DNA from: Lederbergia panacisoli
GTDB lineage: Bacteria; Bacillota; Bacilli; Bacillales; Bacillaceae_C
Length of the DNA stretch: 64,000 bases
NCBI RefSeq assembly: GCF_024626525.1
Contig: NZ_JANJGU010000006.1
Location: 62,001 to 126,000 of the forward strand
Direction: 5' to 3'
Of this stretch, positions 25,556 through 34,917 are shown in pieces. The stretch's first letter is position 1. The number at the start of each line of letters is the position of its first letter. The translations under genes and the position numbers were made by a program. Under the pieces are notes generated by a model, which worked only from the letters and a program-made list of their open reading frames with translations, made no database searches and was not told the origin of the DNA.

Positions 25556-26551
25556 TCAGTTGGAATAGTCAATCAGTTTAGTTAAAGTGGTGGTCTTCTT
25601 ATTCATTAAGCTCACGAAAACACCGGGAGCATCACTTAAAGATACTTTTTCCTTAATAAACGGTTGGACATATATTCGTTTTTCATCCACTAATCTTAAA
25701 TATTCACCTATATTCCTACCTTCTGTCCAACGGATGAATCCATAAGGGTAGTCAATAGCTTGTTGTTCGTAAATTTTGTCATATCGACCGGGTCCACCTG
25801 CTCGTGAAATGAGAATTTGTGCTTCTTTTCCAAACATAAGAGCCCTCGGAAAATCAGGTTCAATATCACCTACAATGACAACTTTTCCTTTATTTCGAAT
25901 CCACCCGAGACTTTGCTTTGTTAAAATTGATCGTTTCCCCCCAGCACATAATAAAACTGCATCCGCGCCATGATTATTAGTAGATTGATCTATTGCTAAT
26001 TCCATATCATCCACCTTGGAAAAAGATTTAATATTTTCCAGCATATTTGTCCGTTCTTCAGAAATATCGTACGCGAGCACGTTTATAGCCGCCGCATCTG
26101 CTATTTTGGCAATAAGTTGACCAAGTACTCCCAAGCCAGCGACAACAACCGTTTCTCCAAATTGCAAATTAGCTATTCTAAGCGCATGAATCGCAATGGC
26201 TCCTAATCCACAAAGGGAAGCTTCTTCGGCTGTAACTTTTTGGGGTACTTTTGCGCATAAGGTTTTCGGAACTAGTAGATATTCAGAATGATGGACATAA
26301 GGAGCACCATAGCACGCTACGATATCTCCTTTTTGAATTTCCTCAACATTATCGCCACATTCAATTGCCGTTCCGACTGCACTATAGCCAATCGCATATT
26401 CCTTTCCACCACTGTTTTCTATCATGCCTATTTCCGTACCTGGTGAAATAGCTGAATATAATGTTTTTATTAATATATATGAAGGTTTGATTTCAGGGAT
26501 CTCTTTTTCAATGATTTTTACCTTTGTATTGCTTGCAACGATCGATTTCAA
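25556..26551 (-). CDS. MDR-family (zinc-type) alcohol/polyol dehydrogenase
   Basis: Medium-chain dehydrogenase/reductase of 331 residues. It has an N-terminal GroES-like domain (AISPGTEIG, GYSAVGTAIECGDNVEEIQKGD) and a Rossmann fold (VVVAGLGVLGQLIAKIA, about 136-152). The four-cysteine structural zinc lobe of classic alcohol dehydrogenases is absent, as in the bi-domain and sorbitol-type relatives. The start codon is TTG at 26551, placed by an AAGGAGGT ribosome binding site 7 nt upstream. It is the last gene of the operon that begins with the solute-binding protein and probably oxidises or reduces a sugar intermediate with NAD(P). Confidence 0.85.
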   Translation of the reverse strand: MKSIVASNTKVKIIEKEIPEIKPSYILIKTLYSAISPGTEIGMIENSGGKEYAIGYSAVGTAIECGDNVEEIQKGDIVACYGAPYVHHSEYLLVPKTLCAKVPQKVTAEEASLCGLGAIAIHALRIANLQFGETVVVAGLGVLGQLIAKIADAAAINVLAYDISEERTNMLENIKSFSKVDDMELAIDQSTNNHGADAVLLCAGGKRSILTKQSLGWIRNKGKVVIVGDIEPDFPRALMFGKEAQILISRAGGPGRYDKIYEQQAIDYPYGFIRWTEGRNIGEYLRLVDEKRIYVQPFIKEKVSLSDAPGVFVSLMNKKTTTLTKLIDYSN

Positions 26552-26573
26552 TGTTAGACCTCCTTCATTTTAC

Positions 26574-27626
26574 TTAAGCGAACCACTTTTCGATGTTGCT
26601 TTTTACAAATTCGTCATCGTGAAGATGGGGATATTGTTCGTAAACACGATCAATTTCTTCCATTTGATTTGGACTAAGTTTTTCTTTTTCAAGCAGGCAC
26701 CAATTTCCTTTCAATAAACCTTGTCTTGCCAAAACTTCATTTATGCCTGCAATACTCCCTTTAAAATCATGACTTGGATCAAAAAAGGCAGCATTTGCAT
26801 CGGTTATTTGCTGCCCCAGTGTTAGTAAATCGGATGGTATAAATTCTTTATTTTGACCTGCTTTAATTTCTTTGAATATGTCAACTACTCTTTTTGTCCA
26901 GACGGACCAATGTCCCAATAATCCACCGACTATTTTCTTATTAATCTTTTTATCTCCTACAGATATTTGATAAGTTGTTAAAAGATCGCTGACAATATTA
27001 TCATCATTTCCAGTATATAAGGCAATTTCTTCATTCCTATTTGAATGACAAACCGCACGTACTACATCAAATGCTTGATAGCGATTAAAAGGGGCTATTT
27101 TAACTGCATAAACATTTTGTATGTCAGCAAACGTTTTCCAAAACTCATAACTTAAAACTCTTCCCCCAACCAATGGTTGTAGGTAAAAACCGAAAACTGG
27201 AATGATGTCTGCAATCCTTTTAATGTGAGTTAGTAATTGTTCTTCTGTTAAATCGTTCAACCCACCTAAACTTACCAGCCCAAGGTCATATCCCGTTTCT
27301 ATTGCATATTCTGCTTCTCTTTTAGCTTGTTCGGTTCGCCCGCATATTCCGGCTATCTTTATAAATGTATCTGCTATATTGGCTTTTTCGACTTCTTCCA
27401 TTGCCAGAGATAAAACTTTTTCATATAAATTAAAATTAGGATCTCGAATTTCAAATTGAGTAGTGTGCACCCCAACAGCTATTCCACCTACACCTGCGTC
27501 AATATAATAGCGAGTCAATGCTCTTTGACTCGCCTCATCCAGTTGTCTATTTTCAGTTAATGCCAGTGGATGCGCAGGTATTACAGTACCATTTAACAAT
27601 TCTTTTTTTACGTCTAAACTTAGCAT
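26574..27626 (-). CDS. DapA/NanA-family aldolase or lyase
   Basis: Class I aldolase-fold enzyme (350 residues) related to dihydrodipicolinate synthase. The N-terminal GTVIPAHPLALTENRQLDE and the GGIAVGVHTTQ segment match the family's pyruvate-binding start. The YAVKIAPFNRYQ segment (about residue 190) carries the Schiff-base lysine candidate. Members of this family cleave or form 2-keto-3-deoxy sugars, sialic acid or related compounds. In a sugar catabolic operon it most likely performs a retro-aldol or dehydratase step, not lysine synthesis. It abuts the epimerase gene with no gap (stop 27627, start 27626). Confidence 0.85.
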   Translation of the reverse strand: MLSLDVKKELLNGTVIPAHPLALTENRQLDEASQRALTRYYIDAGVGGIAVGVHTTQFEIRDPNFNLYEKVLSLAMEEVEKANIADTFIKIAGICGRTEQAKREAEYAIETGYDLGLVSLGGLNDLTEEQLLTHIKRIADIIPVFGFYLQPLVGGRVLSYEFWKTFADIQNVYAVKIAPFNRYQAFDVVRAVCHSNRNEEIALYTGNDDNIVSDLLTTYQISVGDKKINKKIVGGLLGHWSVWTKRVVDIFKEIKAGQNKEFIPSDLLTLGQQITDANAAFFDPSHDFKGSIAGINEVLARQGLLKGNWCLLEKEKLSPNQMEEIDRVYEQYPHLHDDEFVKSNIEKWFA

Positions 27627-28643
27627 TTAAAATACTCCTTCCCGTTCTTGGAAATGAGTTGGCTTATTTAATGTTTCGCCGTCCGCCCTTACCCAGTCAG
27701 CAACTAATTCAATCATTTCGTTAAGCGTTACCTTTGGATACCCAAATAACTTATGGGCTTTTGAAGCATTATTTAATAGTGCAGTTGGTTGTTCTTCATT
27801 GATAAATCGAGGATTATTATTGAAATGTGTTCCAAATTCATTAGCCAACCAACGGACTGATATCGTTTCAGGTCCTGTAATGTTTAAAGTTTTCGGTGGG
27901 GATTCGCAATGCAGCAATGAACGAAGGGCATAATCATTAGCATCACCTTGCCAAATGACATTAACACTTCCCATTGTAAGATCAATTGGGTTGCCCTCAT
28001 GCACATGTTTGGCAATTTCTAGTAATACGCCATACCTTAGATCTATAGCATAATTCAATCTATATATAAGAATTGGCGTTTCGTTTTTGTAGGAAAAATA
28101 TGTAAACACTCGCTCTCTGGCAAGACATGATTGAGCATACTCGCCAATTGGCTTAGGTGCTGTTTCTTCGGAACAATTCGTACTCCCAACTTTTGTTAAT
28201 GGATACACATTTCCCGATGAAAATACAACAATGCGTGAATCTTTAAACTTTTCAGCAACTCTTCCAGGTAAATACGCATTCATTGCCCATGTAAGATGCT
28301 CATTGCCGTGAGTTCCAAATTTATTTCCGGCCATATAAATAATATTTTTTACATTTGGCAGTGCATCAATCGCTCCTTCATCTAATAAATCCATAGTAAT
28401 CGTCTCTATTCCAAAATCTTCAAGTTCTTGTTTTAAAAATCCTGTGGAAAACCGAGATACACCTATGACTCTTTTTTCTACTCCTGCAGAATCAATAGCT
28501 CTTTTAGCCATCTTTGCAAGAGTCGGCCCCATTTTTCCCCCTACACCCAAAATTAAAATATCTCCTTCTAATGCTCCTATTTGTTCAATCAGTTCGAGTG
28601 ACGGTTTTGACAAATATTCTTCTAGTTCTGCAATTGTTTTCAT
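27627..28643 (-). CDS. NAD-dependent epimerase/dehydratase family protein
   Basis: SDR-type enzyme of 338 residues with a divergent N-terminal Rossmann motif (ILILGVGGKMGPTLAKMA, about 29-46), a VIYMAGNKFG stretch, and FSSGNVYPL followed by the Tyr of the active site. The usual YxxxK is represented by EYAQSCLARE, so the lysine is not in the standard place. The ATG lies in a 4-bp ATGA overlap with the AraC-type regulator, and the stop is adjacent to the DapA-like start, so it is co-translated within the operon. The substrate is unknown; a sugar or sugar acid is inferred from context. Confidence 0.82.
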   Translation of the reverse strand: MKTIAELEEYLSKPSLELIEQIGALEGDILILGVGGKMGPTLAKMAKRAIDSAGVEKRVIGVSRFSTGFLKQELEDFGIETITMDLLDEGAIDALPNVKNIIYMAGNKFGTHGNEHLTWAMNAYLPGRVAEKFKDSRIVVFSSGNVYPLTKVGSTNCSEETAPKPIGEYAQSCLARERVFTYFSYKNETPILIYRLNYAIDLRYGVLLEIAKHVHEGNPIDLTMGSVNVIWQGDANDYALRSLLHCESPPKTLNITGPETISVRWLANEFGTHFNNNPRFINEEQPTALLNNASKAHKLFGYPKVTLNEMIELVADWVRADGETLNKPTHFQEREGVF

Positions 28644-30910
28644 TTTGTCTCTCCTGTCCTTTTAATCTGTATACTATTATGCTTGTAGTTAAAATCTTGA
28701 TTTATTATTTTCTCTCGGTATTTAGTAGGTGAAAGACCTGTATATTTTTTAAAGGTACTTGCGAATGTAGTCGCATTCAAATAACCAACTTTTTCTCCGA
28801 TTTCGGCAATCGTTGTATTTTCATTTTTTAAGTGCTCTTTTGCATAATTAATCCTTACACGATGTAAATATTCTACAAAATTTACACCAAAGGCATTTTT
28901 AAAATACTTGGAGAAGTATTTTGAAGACGTCTCTGTAATCTTTGCCATATGTTCGAGATATAAATTATCCATGTAATGCAGTTCGATGTATTGGGCAATA
29001 AAAACTGGATTTAATTTGCTTTCTTGTTTTTTTGTTTGCGTTCCTTTTTCTATAACAAATTTAACTATTTTCATAAAAGACAGTTTCAATTCTTCAAGAT
29101 TTTGGGATTCCCTCATATTGCTGTCGAAATTCATTTCAAGTGTATACAGCTGGTGTTGATCATCTTTATTTAATTGAAGATGCCTTTTCATATATAATAA
29201 TAAACTTTGTAATATCGCTAAAAATTGATGACGCTGAATATTCATATCAACATTTTCTTTAATAATGTCATTGATAATGTGAATGGCGTCATTCTCTTTT
29301 CCGCTTACGATTAAATTAGGTAATTTTTCGATTTTTTCCACTGGAAAATATATCTGGATAGTATGTTGAATAGTTTCTGCATCGTAGAGCATAGAGTCAA
29401 TGCCGACATTTCGATAGAGGGATGTATAAGTAATATCTTGAAAGGCTGTTCGCAAATGATCTATCCTTGAATCATAAGGCTTGCTAATAATGGCATAAAT
29501 GTCACCTTTCATTGATATTTGGGCGCGCTCCATTAATTTTTGAATGGACTGAATCACATATTTTCGTTCGGATGCTTGGTCGATTCCAATTAAAATTAAA
29601 AATTCTATGTCATTTCTAAGGAATACAGTTCTGTAATGCAGTTCCTCTTTTAATCCACGCTCAATAAATTCTTTACAATCTTCAACATCATTAGTACTTT
29701 TTCTATCAAACCCAAATTTCAAAAGAATAAACTGGCGGTCTTTGAGAATATTAGAGAAATACCCTTTTAATGGCAAGTAATTTTCATTCTTACTATTTCC
29801 TTCACTCATGGCCTTAATAAAAATATGTCTATTTAACTCTGATTGCAATGTTTTTTCTATATTTTTATATTTTATAATATCTTGTTTTAAATGTAAGATT
29901 GATCGGTAAATACTTTTCCAATTCGGTTCTCCACCAATGATGCTGCTTACCTTTTTCATTGGACGAAACAAATATAAACTGAGAACAAACAAAAGCAAAA
30001 GTGTAATAATTCCGCTAATAAGTATGATGGTTTGTTGATCATCTGTAATTGAGGCAACCGTCGTATACTGAATAGGGATTCGATTGATATAGGTAAATCC
30101 GTTATAGTCAGATTTATAAACAACATATTCATATATTTGATTTTTTAATATGGTTTGTTCACCTTCATCTACATATAAGCCTCGAACAACTTCTCCTAAA
30201 TTAATTTTTTCTTCTGTAGTTAATACGATATTATTGTTTTGGTCTAATATGAGAAATGAAGTTTCATCCATCATTGTTTTCTGATCAATAATTTCCAACA
30301 TAGCATCGACGTCTAAAAAAACAATAATGTTTTTGGAGGAAAATTGAGTGTTTCCTGCGATGGTTATCAAATTTTTGGATCTGTAGTTATCCCCGCTTAC
30401 CTTTTTCATATATGTCTTTGCCGGGAAAATTTCCAATGGTTTTTCATCACTAAAAAAAGAGGTCCAGAACATCGCATTATTTCGCTTATTTTTATATTGT
30501 TCATTGAAAAATTCATTTAAATCAATGGTTCCCTTTGATGTAATGGCAAGATCAGATTGATCAAAAAACACAACAACTTCCTCTATATAATCATGCGAGG
30601 ATGAAAGTGTGATCAGTTTATGCATATCCTTATATAACAAATAATTAGTATAATCTACTTCTTGGTTATCACTGGGATTATACGGAAGAGTATCAATTGA
30701 ATAGATTAAATTATTTATATCTTTAAAAGTATCATCAATCGATTGAATAATTCCGCTAACAATTAGACGGTTGTTTTCCTTCATTTGCTCATAGAGTCTC
30801 TGTGTGGAGTTTTTCATAAGGAGATAATTGGTAACAAACATAATTAATACAATTAAGAGCAGGACGGAAAAAATGCGCATAAAACCTTTTACTGTGATGA
30901 GCTTATCCAT
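28640..30910 (-). CDS. Membrane-bound sensor/AraC-family transcriptional regulator
   Basis: One-component regulator of about 756 residues. Two membrane helices (about 14-35 and 285-310) flank an extracytoplasmic Cache-like sensing domain. The C-terminus has two AraC-type helix-turn-helix motifs (NYAKEHLKNENTTIAEIGEKVGY and TFASTFKKYTGLSPTKYRE). This architecture is common beside LplABC-type carbohydrate transporters in Bacillus and Paenibacillus, where it senses an extracellular sugar and activates the locus. ATG 30910 is chosen because GGGGTG precedes it; the longer frame has no ribosome binding site. It lies 67 bp after the permease gene, within the operon. Confidence 0.88.
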   Translation of the reverse strand: MDKLITVKGFMRIFSVLLLIVLIMFVTNYLLMKNSTQRLYEQMKENNRLIVSGIIQSIDDTFKDINNLIYSIDTLPYNPSDNQEVDYTNYLLYKDMHKLITLSSSHDYIEEVVVFFDQSDLAITSKGTIDLNEFFNEQYKNKRNNAMFWTSFFSDEKPLEIFPAKTYMKKVSGDNYRSKNLITIAGNTQFSSKNIIVFLDVDAMLEIIDQKTMMDETSFLILDQNNNIVLTTEEKINLGEVVRGLYVDEGEQTILKNQIYEYVVYKSDYNGFTYINRIPIQYTTVASITDDQQTIILISGIITLLLLFVLSLYLFRPMKKVSSIIGGEPNWKSIYRSILHLKQDIIKYKNIEKTLQSELNRHIFIKAMSEGNSKNENYLPLKGYFSNILKDRQFILLKFGFDRKSTNDVEDCKEFIERGLKEELHYRTVFLRNDIEFLILIGIDQASERKYVIQSIQKLMERAQISMKGDIYAIISKPYDSRIDHLRTAFQDITYTSLYRNVGIDSMLYDAETIQHTIQIYFPVEKIEKLPNLIVSGKENDAIHIINDIIKENVDMNIQRHQFLAILQSLLLYMKRHLQLNKDDQHQLYTLEMNFDSNMRESQNLEELKLSFMKIVKFVIEKGTQTKKQESKLNPVFIAQYIELHYMDNLYLEHMAKITETSSKYFSKYFKNAFGVNFVEYLHRVRINYAKEHLKNENTTIAEIGEKVGYLNATTFASTFKKYTGLSPTKYREKIINQDFNYKHNSIQIKRTGETK

Positions 30911-30976
30911 TTGCCACACCCCATCAAAAAGGATAGTCGAACATAGAATATTACCCACATTCGACATGTCATATTA

Positions 30977-31840
30977 TTATCCCTTCTCCGAACCTAACAT
31001 TACTCCTTTTGCAAAGAACTTTTGAGCAAATGGATAAATAATTAAAACAGGAATCATACTTATGAAAATGGTGGCATTTTTTAATGCTTCTGGGGCCATA
31101 GCCGCTTTATCAATTAAACTTTCATTTTCATTATTGGCAAAGATGAGCATATCCCGCAAAATGACTTGAAGCGGGTATTTGGCTGAATCGTTCAAGTAAA
31201 TCATAGGAAGGAAGTAACTATTCCAGTGTCCCATGAAATAGAATAGTCCAATAGATGCCAGCGCCGGTTTAGATAACGGGATCATGATGTTAAACAAAAT
31301 TCTAAACTCCGATGCTCCATCAATGATAGCTGACTCGCGGAGTGATTCTGGCATACTTTCAAAAAAACTTTTCAGAATAAGCAATTCAATGGTCCAAATA
31401 GCGTTGGGAATCACGATTGCCCATATCGTATCAATCATGCCTAGACTTTTAACTAGAACATATGTCGGGATCATGCCGCCATTAAAGAACATCGTCAAAA
31501 CGATGGCAAGCATAAAAAATCTTCTTCCGAAAAATGTAGCCCTTGATAATGGATATGCTGCAACGGCGGTCATAAATAAATTAATTATTGTTCCAAGTCC
31601 CGTATAAATAAGGGTGTTTAAATAGGCCTTTGGGATTTTATTTTGACTTAATATTTCTTTATAGGCATCCAAAGTAAATCCTTTTGGCAACAGCCAAACG
31701 TTGCCTTGGACCACCTGACTCGTTTCACTAAAAGATACCGCAACGATATAAAAGATTGGATAAAGAATTGCTATTCCTATAGAGATTAGAATGATCGTAT
31801 TGAAAACCGTAAAGAATGTAAATCGCTTTTCGCCTACCAT
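30977..31840 (-). CDS. Carbohydrate ABC transporter permease (LplC/YtcP type)
   Basis: Integral membrane component of a sugar importer (287 residues, about six helices) with the binding-protein-dependent transport signature EAA loop (ESMPESLRESAIIDGASEF, about 178-196). It belongs to the MalG-like CUT1 subgroup found with LplB-type partners. The start overlaps the upstream permease by 7 bp. No ATPase gene occurs in the locus, as is usual in Bacillus, where a shared MsmX-type ATPase serves such importers. Confidence 0.9.
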   Translation of the reverse strand: MVGEKRFTFFTVFNTIILISIGIAILYPIFYIVAVSFSETSQVVQGNVWLLPKGFTLDAYKEILSQNKIPKAYLNTLIYTGLGTIINLFMTAVAAYPLSRATFFGRRFFMLAIVLTMFFNGGMIPTYVLVKSLGMIDTIWAIVIPNAIWTIELLILKSFFESMPESLRESAIIDGASEFRILFNIMIPLSKPALASIGLFYFMGHWNSYFLPMIYLNDSAKYPLQVILRDMLIFANNENESLIDKAAMAPEALKNATIFISMIPVLIIYPFAQKFFAKGVMLGSEKG

Positions 31841-32823
31841 AAACTCCTACCCCCAAGCCTTCTACTTAAAAGATTAGCGATTAACAGCATGATTAATGCT
31901 ATGATCCCTTCAAACAAACCGACAGCGGCAGCGTAGCTATAATTTGCTTGAAGCAATCCCTGCCGATAAACATAAGTAGAGAAGACGTCGGCAACCTCGT
32001 AGGTCATTGGATTATAGATTAATAATATTTTTTCAAATCCTATTCTGAACATATTTCCTGCCTTGATAATAAATAAAATTAAAATTGTCGGCATTAATCC
32101 TGGCAAGGTAATGTAGAGTATTCGATTCCATCTTGTCGCACCATCTACTTTTGCTGCTTCATAAAGTGACGGGCTGATACCTGCAATTGCTGCTAAGTAA
32201 AGGATGGATTCATAACCCATTTGCTGCCAAATATCTGAGCCGATATAGATGGTGCGAAACCAGCCTGGTTCCACGAGAAAATAAATTTTTTCAAAACCAA
32301 GCGCAGCGATAATATCGTTGATAATCCCATTTCCGGGAGATAGAAAGTCAATTAACATACTGCTTACAATAACAATGGATAAAAAGGAGGGTAGAAAACT
32401 GACTGTTTGAATCGACTTTTTAAACCAAAACAAGCGCACTTCATTTAATAGAATGGCAAAGATAATAGGAAATGGAAATCCAATCAGTAAGCTATAAAAG
32501 CCTAATAGAATTGTATTTTTAAATAGTTTAAAGAAATCTGGGCTTGAGAAAAAATTCCGAAAATGCTCTAACCCCACCCACTCGCTTCCTATAATACCTG
32601 ACCAAACATCGTAATCCTTAAAGGCGATAATGAGCCCATACATTGGACCATAGCGAAAAATGGCAAAAAAGACTATGCAAGGAATAAATAGCAGCAATAA
32701 TTGTCGATCTCGTTTAATATGTCTAAAAGCAGAGACCCATCGTGATGGTGCTGGCTGTTTAAGTTGTGTGTTATGCGTCTCTGATAGTGGTTTTTGCAAA
32801 CTGTTCTCCTCCCAATTAAACAT
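31834..32823 (-). CDS. Carbohydrate ABC transporter permease (LplB/YteP type)
   Basis: MalF-like membrane permease (329 residues, six helices) with an EAA loop at SPSLYEAAKVDGATRWNRI (about 216-234). It works with the LplC-type permease and the lipoprotein binding protein encoded upstream. The N-terminal GMYGLIIAFKDYDVW region (PMYGLIIAFKDY) is a hallmark of LplB-like permeases. A 126-bp gap separates it from the binding-protein gene; such gaps often allow excess production of the binding protein, though no clean attenuator is visible. Confidence 0.9.
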   Translation of the reverse strand: MFNWEENSLQKPLSETHNTQLKQPAPSRWVSAFRHIKRDRQLLLLFIPCIVFFAIFRYGPMYGLIIAFKDYDVWSGIIGSEWVGLEHFRNFFSSPDFFKLFKNTILLGFYSLLIGFPFPIIFAILLNEVRLFWFKKSIQTVSFLPSFLSIVIVSSMLIDFLSPGNGIINDIIAALGFEKIYFLVEPGWFRTIYIGSDIWQQMGYESILYLAAIAGISPSLYEAAKVDGATRWNRILYITLPGLMPTILILFIIKAGNMFRIGFEKILLIYNPMTYEVADVFSTYVYRQGLLQANYSYAAAVGLFEGIIALIMLLIANLLSRRLGGRSLW

Positions 32824-32949
32824 GGAGTTTGTTTCGCCCTATATTTTGGAAAAGGGCTGGGACCTGAGCATGCTCCACTTTATTTTTAATGGGAGCGACA
32901 GAATCCCTGCCCTTACTTCAGGGCAAACCTCTAAATTCGGGTCACTGCC

Positions 32950-34572
32950 TTATTCACTGTCAAAACGCTTCTGAGCATCATTATAAACTTGAATGAAGTC
33001 GTCTACCTTTAAGCGTTTTGCTTCCTCAACCCATGCATCCCATTCTTTATCGCCATGGGATTTGGTCATTACATACTTCGTGCTGAATTCAATACCCGCG
33101 GTTAATAAGTTCGGCTGCAATTTTGCAATGGTGTCATTTTCTTTGTCGTTAAACTTCAAAATAGGATCGAGTGGCTGCATTTTTCCTTGCATCATGTCCT
33201 GAGCTTCCTGTTCTTTTTCGGTATAGTTGAAATAGACACTGCGCTCATCCGCACGGAGATACATTCCTTCTAACCACATGCCGTATTGGTTTTCCAAATC
33301 CTTAATGCCAACTACATCAAGATTTAAGTCAGGATAAGTGATTTTCCCATCTCCGTCCTCTTTGTAGATTTCATCTTTAACACCAACCATAATTAGCTCA
33401 GCCCCTGATGGACTAGATAAGTAGTCGAGTAGTTTTAAGGCGATTTCACTCTTATCATTTTTCGTAACCGTGTGTCCCCAGTTAGCGATTTTATCTAAGC
33501 TGCGGATTGTATTTTCCGGTCCTACTGGATTGCCATAACGTAAATCATATTCTGGATTTTCAGCTTTTACTTGTTCGTAGAACATATCGAGCCTTCCAAT
33601 CCAGTCAAAAGTTACGAAAGATTTTCCGGTTGTCATCTTTGTTGTCCAAGAAGCTTCCGTATCTGTGATAAACTCCTTATCTAGTAATCCTTCGTTATAT
33701 AGTTTCTTCATAAAGTCCAACATATCTTTATGTTTTGGATCCGTAAATTGGAATTTCCAAGTTGCATCAGATTCATCATAGTAAGCTGGATATTGAGCAC
33801 CGGTGATTCCCCAACCAAATCCCCAATCTCTGAAAATGAATTCTGCTGTTTTAGAGGAGTAAGGAACTGAGTCTGGGTATTCTTCTTTTAATTTTTTCAA
33901 CGCTTCATAAAATTCATCAGTATTATTCCATAGTTCGATGCCGCTTTTTTCAAATATATCTTTGCGGTACAAGAATCCATGGTTTACATCACGGTTGACA
34001 CCGTAAATGGGCCATGTATACATATTGCCTTTATCATCAGAAAAAGATTTCATTACCCAGTCGTTTTCTTCAGCGTACAATTTCTTATAGTTTGGCAACT
34101 CGTCTAAGTACTCATTAATGGCGACGACCGCTCCCTTTTGACCAAGCTCATTTACTTTTGCAACAGATAAACCGTGCCAAATGTCAGGAAGCTGACCGGA
34201 AGCAACAACAGTATTTAACTTTTCTCCATATGTTCCAGAGGAGTACTCTTGAATGTTCAGTTTAATGCCTGTTCTTTTTTCAATTTCTTTAATGATTGCT
34301 TTGTCTTTCAAGTTGCTTACTTCACTTACAAGCATCCATGTGATTTCTACTGGTTTATCAACGATAGGTAATGTGATTCCTCCAGTATCACCATAATCTT
34401 CGGTCGGTTCATTTACTTCTTCCCCAGAATCATTATTTTCCCCAGAATTGTTTGCGCTTTCATTTTGATTATCAGTTTCACCAGCGGTTTTTTCTCCAGA
34501 ATTACTGCAGCCTGCAATAATACCGATGACAAGAAGTGCAACAAATAACAATTTAGATAGTCGACCCAGCAT
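32950..34572 (-). CDS. Extracellular sugar-binding lipoprotein (LplA/YtcQ type)
   Basis: Solute-binding protein of 540 residues, lipid-anchored outside the membrane: the signal peptide ends in a lipobox (GIIAGC, Cys at about 22). An acidic, Asn/Ser/Gly-rich tether (SGEKTAGETDNQNESANNS) leads to the binding fold. The length and the GITLPIVDKPVEITWM start are typical for LplA/YtcQ proteins that bind oligosaccharides. It is the first gene of the transport operon and has a good sigma-A promoter about 100 bp upstream. Confidence 0.9.
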   Translation of the reverse strand: MLGRLSKLLFVALLVIGIIAGCSNSGEKTAGETDNQNESANNSGENNDSGEEVNEPTEDYGDTGGITLPIVDKPVEITWMLVSEVSNLKDKAIIKEIEKRTGIKLNIQEYSSGTYGEKLNTVVASGQLPDIWHGLSVAKVNELGQKGAVVAINEYLDELPNYKKLYAEENDWVMKSFSDDKGNMYTWPIYGVNRDVNHGFLYRKDIFEKSGIELWNNTDEFYEALKKLKEEYPDSVPYSSKTAEFIFRDWGFGWGITGAQYPAYYDESDATWKFQFTDPKHKDMLDFMKKLYNEGLLDKEFITDTEASWTTKMTTGKSFVTFDWIGRLDMFYEQVKAENPEYDLRYGNPVGPENTIRSLDKIANWGHTVTKNDKSEIALKLLDYLSSPSGAELIMVGVKDEIYKEDGDGKITYPDLNLDVVGIKDLENQYGMWLEGMYLRADERSVYFNYTEKEQEAQDMMQGKMQPLDPILKFNDKENDTIAKLQPNLLTAGIEFSTKYVMTKSHGDKEWDAWVEEAKRLKVDDFIQVYNDAQKRFDSE

Positions 34573-34677
34573 TTACTTTTCCTCCCCTTCTTTTTTATTG
34601 AATTTTTTCTTTGCCGTATTAATTAGAGGAAATAATCAAGATCATTTACAATAATCCTCTCTCTAGTAGGCACCTCA

Positions 34678-34706
34678 ACTATAGAATTATTAGTAATAAT
34701 TGTAAA
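34678..34706 (-). promoter_or_regulatory. Promoter of the sugar transport operon with 17-bp palindrome in the spacer
   Basis: The minus strand reads TTTACA (34706-34701), a 17-bp spacer, and TATAGT (34683-34678). The spacer and its edge contain the perfect 8-1-8 palindrome AATTATTA-G-TAATAATT (34685-34701). This is a likely operator; the cognate regulator could be the operon's own AraC protein or a repressor elsewhere. Confidence 0.7.
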
Positions 34707-34844
34707 CAAATGATTTTCAATCACCCTGCACGAAAAAATAAGAAACGTCTTTAGTATGAGAAGAATCCAGGTATATCAAGGGTTTAGGATGAGGTGGAAA
34801 TTTATAAACAGGTTGAAATATATAAAGTCGAACGGCAAATGAAA

Positions 34845-34880
34845 TAAAAATAAGATCATCTAAAAAAACTGATGATCTTA
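34845..34880 (-). terminator. Terminator of the FAD oxidoreductase-YesL transcription unit
   Basis: TAAGATCATC (34851-34860) and GATGATCTTA (34871-34880) form a perfect 10-bp stem followed on the minus strand by TTTTTATTT. Confidence 0.85.
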
Positions 34881-34917
34881 CGATATAATATTCATCTTTC
34901 AAAAATAGATGTATTTT

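Larger units (their letters stand above)
34573..34917. other. Intergenic region holding the catabolic operon promoter and an upstream terminator
   Basis: About 345 bp. It contains the terminator of the YesL-like gene (34845-34880), the promoter and palindrome of the transport operon (34678-34706), and an AGAGGA/TCCTCT leader hairpin candidate between promoter and gene. No supported coding sequence. Confidence 0.7.
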
